A DNA stretch of 64,000 nt, taken from contig JAEYPQ010000038.1 of NCBI GenBank assembly GCA_023410645.1, positions 1 to 64,000 on the forward strand, in the 5' to 3' direction. Position 1 is the stretch's first letter. Each line of letters starts with the position of its first letter. A program made the translations under genes and the position numbers. The stretch is from Bacillota bacterium (GTDB lineage Bacteria > Bacillota > Clostridia > TANB77 > CAG-465). This document shows, piece after piece, positions 53,294-62,253 of the stretch. The notes beneath the pieces were generated by a model, which did not search any database, was not told the DNA's origin, and saw only the letters and a list, made by a program, of their open reading frames with translations.

Positions 53294-55348
53294 TTACTTA
53301 TTTGATAAATAATCTTCAATAATTTTATACATCCAAGCTGATGAGCCGGTATACCAAGTCCAACCGCCTCTTCCAACATGATCTGGATTTGAATAAATAT
53401 CAGCTGCAACTACAAAAGGCTCAACCATATATATATCAGCAATTTCTTTATTATCACTATGGGCTATAGGGTTAATCAATTTTAAGATTTCAATTCCTTT
53501 TTCTTTTTCCCCAATTTCAAAATATGCTTTTGCAAGCCAAGTTGCTGCATGAGTATATTGTCCACCATTTTCTCTTGTACCAGGAACATATGCTTTTATA
53601 TATCCTGGATTATTCTTAGGTTTATCAAATGCAGGATATAGTAGTTTTATAATCATATTTTTTCTATCAACTAAATATTTATCTGCATTTTCAAGTCCCA
53701 TTTTTAATTCATCTTGAACATCAGGATAATTTTTCATTGCAATAACAGCCCAAACTTGAGAAATAAGATCTATTTTACATTCACTATTTGAATTTGCTCC
53801 AAGTACATCACCATTGTCAAAATATGCTCTTACAAAATGAGTACCATCCCAAGCATGATCTATAATACTATGTTTCAATATGTGTCTTTGCTTTTCACAA
53901 ATTTTCATCATTTCATCATCGTTTACAATTTTTGCAACACTAGAAAATTTTTCTAGTATATTCATCATAAAGAAAGTAAGCCATACAGATTGACCTCTTA
54001 TATTACTAAATCCATCATTCCAATCACCATCACCTATATCAAGGAGCCCGTTAGAAGGATTAACTCTTGAAAGGCCATAAAGTATGGTTTTTTTTGCGTG
54101 GTCATATACAGTATCTTCACTATCTATATTTTTAAATACATCATAAAATTCTCTATAACCATTCATAGATTTATCTTCTAAATATTTTGTTTTAACTTCA
54201 AGTATTGAGTAGTCTTTCGTGTGTTCAATATATTCTGAAAGTACATATGGAAGCCATAAATAATCATCACTAAAATAGGTTCTTATTCCAGCACCATTAT
54301 GATCATGCCACCAATGTAAAACATCACCCTTCTCAAATTGCTTACTTGAATTAAGAATAATTTGGTTCCTAGTTTTTTCGGGCCAACTACTAATTAAAGC
54401 TAAAGTATCTTGAAGTTGATCTCTAAATCCTATTGCACCACCTGATTGATAAAAACCTGATCTTGCAAATAATCTACATACAATTGTTTGATACAAAAGC
54501 CAACCATTAGCCATTATATCTATGTATTTTTCACCAGTATTAAAATTTCTTTTTACAAGTTTACTCCAATATAATTTTGTTTGTTCATATTCATTTATAA
54601 CAGCATCCAATGAAGAATATTTATTTACTACTTTTTTAATATATTCTTCACCTTCATCTGTTGCTCCAAGAATTATTGCAAAAGATATTTTTTGACCTGC
54701 TTTTACTCTAATATTTAACTTTAGAGTATATGTATCAAAATCAAAATCTGTAATTATATTTTCAGAATCCGCGTCATCCTTTACTAGATTTAAAAAAGCA
54801 ACACAATGTGAAAATTCAAAGCTATATGGATTTTTAAATTCAATTACATTATTATTATTTCTACACAGTATATAATTTGTATTAGTTTCCTTTGCAACAC
54901 CTAAAACTGGATCTAAAGAATATGTTATTTCATAGTTTTTATCTTCACCATATGTATTTTCTAAAGTTATATTTTGAATTTTTATATTATCATCTTTTGG
55001 AACGAATATATCCATACTCTTTTTTAAAAATTCATCTTCTTCAAGTACTTTTACATATCCAAACCCATATATTAAATTGTACTCTTTTTCGAATATTCCA
55101 GTAAATTTTTCACCAGGTTTAAATGTAATCCAATCATTACACCAATCAGTTATTTTATATTCTCTACTATTTTTAAAATATGTGTATACAGTACCATAAC
55201 TAGAAATTATTGTACCGAAATTCTCATTTGCCATTATATTACACCAAGGAAGAGGTGTAGATGTATTTAAAATATGATATTCATTTCCATCTTCAGTAAA
55301 TCCGCCATAGGAATTAAATGCAATTAAATTTTCATTAATTTCCTTCAT
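53294..55348 (-). CDS. GH94-family glycoside phosphorylase-like domain protein
   Basis: This protein has 684 residues from ATG 55348 (GAGGAGG nine bases before). It starts with a GH94 beta-sandwich (IAFNSYGGFTEDGNEYHIL ... WCNIMANENFG), followed by the alpha/alpha barrel with GFRDQLQDTL and GDGDWNDGFSN, whose Asp (about residue 440) matches the catalytic acid of cellobiose phosphorylase. The C-terminus GPGTRENGGQYTHAATWLA-type motif (here VPGTRENGGQYTHAA) is present. In cyclic beta-1,2-glucan synthases this domain trims chain length at the end of one long chain; here it is a separate gene, overlapping the preceding one by 14 bases. Confidence 0.87.
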   Translation of the reverse strand: MKEINENLIAFNSYGGFTEDGNEYHILNTSTPLPWCNIMANENFGTIISSYGTVYTYFKNSREYKITDWCNDWITFKPGEKFTGIFEKEYNLIYGFGYVKVLEEDEFLKKSMDIFVPKDDNIKIQNITLENTYGEDKNYEITYSLDPVLGVAKETNTNYILCRNNNNVIEFKNPYSFEFSHCVAFLNLVKDDADSENIITDFDFDTYTLKLNIRVKAGQKISFAIILGATDEGEEYIKKVVNKYSSLDAVINEYEQTKLYWSKLVKRNFNTGEKYIDIMANGWLLYQTIVCRLFARSGFYQSGGAIGFRDQLQDTLALISSWPEKTRNQIILNSSKQFEKGDVLHWWHDHNGAGIRTYFSDDYLWLPYVLSEYIEHTKDYSILEVKTKYLEDKSMNGYREFYDVFKNIDSEDTVYDHAKKTILYGLSRVNPSNGLLDIGDGDWNDGFSNIRGQSVWLTFFMMNILEKFSSVAKIVNDDEMMKICEKQRHILKHSIIDHAWDGTHFVRAYFDNGDVLGANSNSECKIDLISQVWAVIAMKNYPDVQDELKMGLENADKYLVDRKNMIIKLLYPAFDKPKNNPGYIKAYVPGTRENGGQYTHAATWLAKAYFEIGEKEKGIEILKLINPIAHSDNKEIADIYMVEPFVVAADIYSNPDHVGRGGWTWYTGSSAWMYKIIEDYLSNK

Positions 55349-58300
55349 ATGATGCTTCCTCCTCTTCATTGTTTGAAAAATCAATTTGATTATGTTTTGT
55401 TACTTCTGTGTCATTACATAGAAATTCACTAACATCTTGAATATATTTTTTTGAAATAAAAGATAACAAATCAATTTCATTTTTATTTAGGTTGTTAATA
55501 TTTAATAAATATATATTACCTCTTGAATAGTCCATATATACAGCTCTATCAAGTCTTTCTCTAATGTATTTATAAATTGGACCAAATTCTTTTTCCTCTT
55601 CATCAATTAAAATTACTATATCAATATCTAACTTTCTATTTTTTACATAATCCATAAAATTTATAGTTTCATTTACAATTCCAGCATTTTCAATTTTATT
55701 TACATATACAAGTATTATCGGTAAATCACCAGATATGGAATACTTCCATAATAAAGATTGATTAATTGAAGAATCCCAATATTTCTCATTATCAAGTTTT
55801 ACTTTTTTGAATAATACTTCTTTAATAATATTATTATATATATTAGCTCTTCCAGGTTCTAATTTTAAGTACCTAGAAACGACATTATTTAATTCATTAG
55901 ATAATTTATACTGATTAGTAATACCTTTAATATCAAGATTAATTATTCCAGTTGATATTTTATATCTACTATCTGCAACACCTAATACATAATAAAATTC
56001 TTGTCTTTCATGTGGATCTAGAATTATTGTTGCTCTATATGATAATACGGGCCACAAAGGATATTTAACAATATTTGAATCATATGCTTCAGATGGGAAA
56101 TTTATTATTTTATTTTTTTCAGTCTCCATCTCTTTTTCTAGATCAATACCAATAAGCTTTGAATATACGTAAAATTCAGTATCATCTTCACCTTTTTTTC
56201 TTTTACTTGCAACTAAAACATCTAATTCATTATCATAATATGTCTCAATTTGTAAATTACTAAAAGATGGATGAACTACATTTGTCATAAAATCAGTCAT
56301 CGCAGGTTCAATATATGTATTAATTAATATTTCTCTTCTTTCATTACTATTGTTATATACACTTACTTTTTTTATTTCCATATTAAATTCAGGTGATAAG
56401 AAGACTGTTGTAGTAGTCTCTAAATTTTCATCTTCTATATATGATTCAACTGAATTTAAAGTGCTGTTCCAAATAGTCTTTTTGACATGTAAATTATTAT
56501 TACTATAAATATCAGTATTTGTAACATTTATTGTCTTTCCATTTGTTTTATCAGTAATATATAAATAATTTCCGCTTGTCATTACATCAGTGTATCTTTG
56601 CTTATTTATAATTTTATCTTTATATTTTAAATAACTAGCTCCATTATTAGTAATAATTGTAGATAAATTAGATCCTTTTAACAAAGCAATATTAAATTCA
56701 TCATTAAATGCAATAACTTCACTTTCATCTTTTCTTTGAGAACAACTACCAGTAACATAAGTTGTATATTTCTCAGTACTCTTTTGTTTAAATTTATTTT
56801 GCTCATCACTTGTTTTCTTATTAATCTTAGCTATAATTTTTTCTCTTTCTTTTAATATAAGTTCACAAGCTTTAATATCTGGGTTAGAGTGAAATCTCTC
56901 TTTTATAATACCATTATTAATATAATTATTTATTGACGATAATATCATTCCTTGATGATGAGCCATATATGTTTTTACTAGTTCAAATTTTGAATTTGGA
57001 CTAATATGATCTTTAGTAAAATCTATAGCCTCATAAAAACCATAAGAAGAATACGCACCGATTTTTTTTAATCTTTGTATATTTTTATATACATCTTGAG
57101 GAGCAAATTCTATCATAAGTAATGAGGAATAAGGAGATATAACCATATAATTGTTAAGTCCTCTTTTAAGTCCAAGCCATGGGATACCAAATTCTTTATA
57201 TTGATAATTAAGTTCATTGTCCATAACAGCAAAAGCAGACTCAGATATTCCCCAAGGTACATTATTATCTTTTCCATATTTCATTTGACTATATTTTGTA
57301 AAAAATAGTGATTGATCTATTAGAGTATGTGGATATGATTTATTAAATATATAAGGCATAAAATACTCAAATGCTGTTCCACTCCAAGACATAACGCCTT
57401 TATAACCATCTACTTTGACTAAATTTCTTGAAAGTGCAAACCAATGCTTCGAAGTTATTTGTCTTGATGCTATTGCAATTAAGCTTGTTGTTCTACTCTC
57501 GGACATGAGCATATCATAATAACTATCAAGAAGCTTACCAGTTTCTTGTGCATAGCCAATAGAAAATAGATTTCTTGTTGTATCATATAAAACCTTAAAA
57601 TTAGTATTTTCTATTAGATTCTCAATATTTTTAATTAATATGTCAATATTTTTATCATATTCTTCAAATTCTCTTTGATTATATATCGCAGTATCTTTTA
57701 ATGATATCAAAAATTGTTTTGCAACATATAAACATGCTACAAAGTTTCCACTATCTACTGTTGATATAAACCTAGGTCTAAGTGGTTCTAAAGTTTTTAT
57801 ATTATACCAGTTATATAAATGCCCGTTCCATTTTTCAAGTTTTTCAATTGTTCCAAATATATTAATTAATTTATGAATTGCTTCTTCTTCTGTTATAAAT
57901 TTAAGGTCATATGCATTTATTATTGAAAGTATTCCAAATCCAATGTTTGTTGAAGAAGTTCTATTTGCAAGCTTATACCTTCTATTTTCTTGGAAATTAT
58001 CAGTTGGTAAATAATTATTTATTGGACTCATAACAGTGTCAAAAAATAACCATGTTCTTTTTGCAACTTCAATTACTTCATCTTCTTGTTTCTTATCAAG
58101 TCTTTCTTTTCTGTTTAATAGATGATCCTTACCTAGTAAATATGCAATTATTGGTGCCACAATAAAAGAAAGTGCAATAAAATCCTTAAATTGAACATAT
58201 GCATGCATATTTACCACTGTATAATTAGTAGGCATTAATAGTATAAAAATACCTATAATAACATTTGAAATCATATTAAAATAATAATAAAATATGCTAT

Positions 58301-60944
58301 CTTTTGTTTTCTTTTCAAGTACCTCTGCAGTGGTCCATTGTAAAAGATGTTTTTTAGATATAAACATCCTATAAATTGATGTTAAAAATGCAGAAACACA
58401 TATATATGAAGTATAAGGTACAGTAATAAAATTAAAACACATAGTAAGTAAATCTGCCTGTATTCCGTGAATTATTGGAATATATTGAAGTTCCTTAGTA
58501 TGTCTTACCCTACCAAATAAAATTGTATCTAAAATAGATATTATACTTCCAAAATTTAAAACACAAAAAGTAGTTACTACAACTGCAAAGAAACACTTTG
58601 CAGATATAAATAGAGATAATATTATTGCAATTAAAACAAAAACATCAAGCATTGGTCTTCTTATATTATCAAATATCTTCCACTTTGAAAGTAAAGTTAA
58701 CTTTGATTTAGGACTAAGAAGCCATTTTATTATCTGCATATCTCCTCTATACCATCTATGATTTCTTTTCATGTATGCAATATAACTATTTGGGAATCCA
58801 TCTTGAAGCTCGATATCGCTTGCAAGACCAGCACGTATAATTGAACCTTCCAATAAATCATGACTCAAGACTAGATTTTCAGGTATTTCTTTTGAAACTA
58901 AATCTTCGAAAAGTTTAATATCATATATTCCTTTACCACAAAATATTGCTTCCCCAAATACATCGTGATATACGTTAGAAACAGCAGTTGTATAAATATC
59001 TAGGCCTCCAAATCCACCAAATATTTTTGAAAATATTGACTTATTTGCAGCTTCAATATCAAGTCCAACAGATGGCTGTATAAGTCCATATCCTTTTTTT
59101 ACTATTCCTCTTTTCTCATCAATAACTGGTTGATTTAAAGGATGTGATATTATTGAAACTAAATCTTTTGCAGTATTTAGTGATAATTGAGTATCTTCAT
59201 CAATTGTAATTGCATATTTAGCATTCACAATATCATGATAAATTAAAGTTGCTATCTTATTTATATCCTCATCTTTTATTTCACCCAAAACTATTTTATT
59301 AAATTGAAGCAAAGCTCCTCTTTTTCTTTCCCACCCCATGTAGCAGTTTTCGGTTTTTGAATATACACGTTTTCTATACATAAAATTAAATAATATATGT
59401 TTAGATTCATATTTCTTATTTAATTCATCTAACCTTTCTTTAGCATAACGTATAATTTTACTATCAATATCTAGTATTTCTTTATCACTTGACATACAAT
59501 CGCCAAGCAACATATAATACATATTTTCAGTTCTATTAGCAAGATATGTAATTTCCATCTTTTTTATCATTGTATCAAGTTTTTCAATTGATGTAATTAT
59601 AGTCGGTATAACAACATACGTTGGAAATTTTGGATCAATAGTCTTTGCAAAATCAAATCTAGGCAATATTTCAGGTATCATACTTTTCCTTATTGCATAA
59701 TTTATAATTTTTTCGAATATTTCCATATAGAAAATAAACATTAAAATCATAGAAACAATTATTTTCCAATTTTCATAGAAGGGTATTACATATGCAGTAG
59801 TAATCAGTGTAAACTCAAGCGATAAAATTAGTATTGAAACCACATACATCAATGATTTTACTTTATTTACGAATTTATTTTCAATTATATTGAGTAAATG
59901 TGGTTTTCCAAGTTCTTTTTTCAATAAATATCTATCTTCACCAATAAGAAAAAAGCCAACATGCTTTTTATATTTTATAGAACATTCAACAGCTTTTCTT
60001 GCAACATAAACCTCAGAAAAATTATATTTCTTTGCAAGCTTTATGATATAATTTCTATATCTTGTTTTAGTTTTGTAATCACATTTTCTAAATTCATTAG
60101 TGTAGTCATCCTTTAATGCTTCATCAACTTTATTTACTCTTTCAAATATTTCTCTAAAATTAATTCCTTGCAATTGTTTATATGAAAGTATTGCTCTACC
60201 AATATAATCAGTTGTCTTAGCAACTTCCATGTGCTCTTTTACAATTGCCTCATCTATTGTAAATCCAATTTTTTCAGCTTCTATTTTTAATGTTTCAAAG
60301 TACTTTTCACCTTTTGTACCTAATTCTTTTAATCTATATGCCATATATTCTACAAAAGCTGTATTTGTATTTTTTATTTTTGTTGTATCTAACATATATT
60401 CTCTAAAATTTCTAAAATCTTTAAATTCACGATATAATTCTTTAGCAATATTACTATCTTCATACTCTCCAGATATTATATCTTCAACTTGTATTTTTTT
60501 CATTTGTGAATTAGTTATATTTTGTGCAATTCTAGATATAAATTTAAGTAATGCTAGCTTTAGCATTAACATAAATAAATTTAATTCTTCCGAAGTTAAA
60601 TATGATAACTTTTGATGTTCTTTTAAACAATCGTAAATTATATTTTGATCAATATATCCTGTATTCATTTCTACTAATTCATATGCAAGATAAAAAATAC
60701 TTATATACTTATCGCCATCATGTGTCTTTACTATTGGAAGTCTTTTATTTTTTAAGCTCGATTTAGAGTATTTGACATCTTCATAAGCTTCTTCTATTAT
60801 ATACATATTATCTAGTATCCATTGACCAGCAGAATGTATTTGTATTTTTAAATTGGAACATTTTTCTAATATCTTGTATGTATCAAAAATGATATTATAA
60901 TTATATTCAGCCTCTTTAAAAATTCCATTTAATGTATTTTTCAT
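55335..60944 (-). CDS. NdvB-like glucan synthase: GT84, glucoamylase-like, GH94 N-part
   Basis: This protein has 1,869 residues from ATG 60944 (GGAGGGG about 11 bases before). Order: a helical N-part; membrane segments (about 375-420 and 760-920); a family-84 glycosyltransferase domain (DEDTQLS near residue 580, DLLEGSIIRAG and RNHRWYRGDMQ near 730); a glucoamylase-like domain (GVMSWSGTAFEYFMP near 1185, YMAHHQGMILSS near 1330); and a GH94-type sandwich. Rhizobial NdvB makes cyclic beta-1,2-glucan with this order but in one chain with a second GH94 part, here the next gene. The glucan linkage is inferred. It has no close neighbours of glycan synthesis. Confidence 0.88.
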   Translation of the reverse strand: MKNTLNGIFKEAEYNYNIIFDTYKILEKCSNLKIQIHSAGQWILDNMYIIEEAYEDVKYSKSSLKNKRLPIVKTHDGDKYISIFYLAYELVEMNTGYIDQNIIYDCLKEHQKLSYLTSEELNLFMLMLKLALLKFISRIAQNITNSQMKKIQVEDIISGEYEDSNIAKELYREFKDFRNFREYMLDTTKIKNTNTAFVEYMAYRLKELGTKGEKYFETLKIEAEKIGFTIDEAIVKEHMEVAKTTDYIGRAILSYKQLQGINFREIFERVNKVDEALKDDYTNEFRKCDYKTKTRYRNYIIKLAKKYNFSEVYVARKAVECSIKYKKHVGFFLIGEDRYLLKKELGKPHLLNIIENKFVNKVKSLMYVVSILILSLEFTLITTAYVIPFYENWKIIVSMILMFIFYMEIFEKIINYAIRKSMIPEILPRFDFAKTIDPKFPTYVVIPTIITSIEKLDTMIKKMEITYLANRTENMYYMLLGDCMSSDKEILDIDSKIIRYAKERLDELNKKYESKHILFNFMYRKRVYSKTENCYMGWERKRGALLQFNKIVLGEIKDEDINKIATLIYHDIVNAKYAITIDEDTQLSLNTAKDLVSIISHPLNQPVIDEKRGIVKKGYGLIQPSVGLDIEAANKSIFSKIFGGFGGLDIYTTAVSNVYHDVFGEAIFCGKGIYDIKLFEDLVSKEIPENLVLSHDLLEGSIIRAGLASDIELQDGFPNSYIAYMKRNHRWYRGDMQIIKWLLSPKSKLTLLSKWKIFDNIRRPMLDVFVLIAIILSLFISAKCFFAVVVTTFCVLNFGSIISILDTILFGRVRHTKELQYIPIIHGIQADLLTMCFNFITVPYTSYICVSAFLTSIYRMFISKKHLLQWTTAEVLEKKTKDSIFYYYFNMISNVIIGIFILLMPTNYTVVNMHAYVQFKDFIALSFIVAPIIAYLLGKDHLLNRKERLDKKQEDEVIEVAKRTWLFFDTVMSPINNYLPTDNFQENRRYKLANRTSSTNIGFGILSIINAYDLKFITEEEAIHKLINIFGTIEKLEKWNGHLYNWYNIKTLEPLRPRFISTVDSGNFVACLYVAKQFLISLKDTAIYNQREFEEYDKNIDILIKNIENLIENTNFKVLYDTTRNLFSIGYAQETGKLLDSYYDMLMSESRTTSLIAIASRQITSKHWFALSRNLVKVDGYKGVMSWSGTAFEYFMPYIFNKSYPHTLIDQSLFFTKYSQMKYGKDNNVPWGISESAFAVMDNELNYQYKEFGIPWLGLKRGLNNYMVISPYSSLLMIEFAPQDVYKNIQRLKKIGAYSSYGFYEAIDFTKDHISPNSKFELVKTYMAHHQGMILSSINNYINNGIIKERFHSNPDIKACELILKEREKIIAKINKKTSDEQNKFKQKSTEKYTTYVTGSCSQRKDESEVIAFNDEFNIALLKGSNLSTIITNNGASYLKYKDKIINKQRYTDVMTSGNYLYITDKTNGKTINVTNTDIYSNNNLHVKKTIWNSTLNSVESYIEDENLETTTTVFLSPEFNMEIKKVSVYNNSNERREILINTYIEPAMTDFMTNVVHPSFSNLQIETYYDNELDVLVASKRKKGEDDTEFYVYSKLIGIDLEKEMETEKNKIINFPSEAYDSNIVKYPLWPVLSYRATIILDPHERQEFYYVLGVADSRYKISTGIINLDIKGITNQYKLSNELNNVVSRYLKLEPGRANIYNNIIKEVLFKKVKLDNEKYWDSSINQSLLWKYSISGDLPIILVYVNKIENAGIVNETINFMDYVKNRKLDIDIVILIDEEEKEFGPIYKYIRERLDRAVYMDYSRGNIYLLNINNLNKNEIDLLSFISKKYIQDVSEFLCNDTEVTKHNQIDFSNNEEEEASYEGN

Positions 60945-61100
60945 ATTAATTCCAACCCCTCCAATTATTATTATCAATTACATGAAAATTATATAATAAA
61001 AGAAAAAAATTTGCAACAATTTGTAGCAAATACAGCGTATTATTTTAAATTACTGAAATTTGCAATATATATTATATTCCAAATTAGTATATATAATAAT

Positions 61101-61140
61101 AAAAAGGTTAAATATGAATAAAAACATATCTAACCTTTTT
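61101..61140 (-). terminator. Terminator of the 61148 gene
   Basis: AAAAAGGTTAAATATG pairs with CATATCTAACCTTTTT, one mismatch, 8-base loop. Confidence 0.85.
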
Positions 61141-61147
61141 AAACTGT

Positions 61148-62092
61148 TCAGAGTTTTGGAAAAATTTCCATGATTTCACTTACGCAGACTAGCTTTTCCT
61201 TATAAACTGCCCTAAGACAATTTATTAATTTTTTTCGCCTTTCATTATTATATTCATTTACTAAAATATGAAATTCATTTGATTTGTTATCTTCTGTGGA
61301 AACTTTTACTCTAATACTCTTAAATTCAATGCCCGTATAAAAGTAAACATTTTTGTATGTTTTCACTCTTGAAATTTTAGACATCGATTTAATATTTTCA
61401 TAAATTTTGTAATAACTACTCTTTTTCCAATCTACATCTTCAGTAGCATTTTCTTCAAAGATAATATTACTTTTATCAATTTTATTATTGAATGATTCTA
61501 TAATTATATAAAATAATATTTTCTTAAGGGATATATATATTGGATTTAGAAATTGCCTTTCTGAATACTCAATCTGAGCAAGAGTTCTTCCATCATCAAG
61601 TTCAAATATTTTCTCTATTCCCTTTCCATATGATCCCACAACCATTTTAGATAACTTTCCGCGTACTTTTGAATCACAAGAGAATGTTTTACAATTATCC
61701 TTTAATGGAATAACTATTGATGTCTTGCACTCAAAAGATGCTTCCCTCTTATCATCAGAATATTCTTTTATTTCTTCTAATATTTTGGTATTAATCATTT
61801 CATCTATCATTTTAATTGGTGGAAATGAAATATTTAAATCATTATTTTGTATTTTTTTCTCAATATTAATCTTTGGCAATTTTAAAGAAATATCAAATTT
61901 AATTAAAGAAAATTTTAATATTTGAGCTATACTTGTAATTTTATAATCTCCATTACAAATTTCTAATAGTTCAGTTCTCCTTTTGGATTTTGATATTACA
62001 TCACTTAAAAACTTAATATTCTCTAAACTGAAATATTTTAATGCATCTTCAATAATACTTTCTGTCCGACCATAAACTATAATTTTATCCAT
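61148..62092 (-). CDS. Unrecognised 314-residue protein
   Basis: ATG 62092 is nine bases behind AAAGGA; the longer in-frame ATG 62110 overlaps that site. The protein is basic and soluble. The middle has GSYGKGIEKIFELDDGRTLAQIEYSERQ and the C-part a strand-rich region (FYTGIEFKSIRVKVS). I recognise no family. It is a lone gene with its own terminator and a promoter region that contains a TGTCGAA box. Several CGC/CGG codons occur, but Arg usage is mixed. Confidence 0.65.
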   Translation of the reverse strand: MDKIIVYGRTESIIEDALKYFSLENIKFLSDVISKSKRRTELLEICNGDYKITSIAQILKFSLIKFDISLKLPKINIEKKIQNNDLNISFPPIKMIDEMINTKILEEIKEYSDDKREASFECKTSIVIPLKDNCKTFSCDSKVRGKLSKMVVGSYGKGIEKIFELDDGRTLAQIEYSERQFLNPIYISLKKILFYIIIESFNNKIDKSNIIFEENATEDVDWKKSSYYKIYENIKSMSKISRVKTYKNVYFYTGIEFKSIRVKVSTEDNKSNEFHILVNEYNNERRKKLINCLRAVYKEKLVCVSEIMEIFPKL

Positions 62093-62158
62093 TTTTTCAA
62101 ATCCTTTCATTAGAAGTATTTTACAATATTCATTGTATAAAATATTATTTTAGCAGGT

Positions 62159-62196
62159 ATTATATTACTTTTCAATATAATGTTTTTATTTCGACA
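62159..62196 (-). promoter_or_regulatory. Promoter region of the 61148 gene with 0A box
   Basis: On the minus strand TATAAT (62159-62164) lies 25 bases downstream of TGTCGAA (62190-62196). No good -35 is seen between them, which would fit an activator-dependent promoter. Confidence 0.45.
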
Positions 62197-62213
62197 AATT
62201 GCGATAAAAAAAT

Positions 62214-62243
62214 AAAGATAAGTGTTATATAACTCTTATCTTT
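62214..62243 (-). terminator. Terminator behind typA
   Basis: AAAGATAAG pairs with CTTATCTTT around a 12-base loop. Confidence 0.8.
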
Positions 62244-62253
62244 AAATATATTC

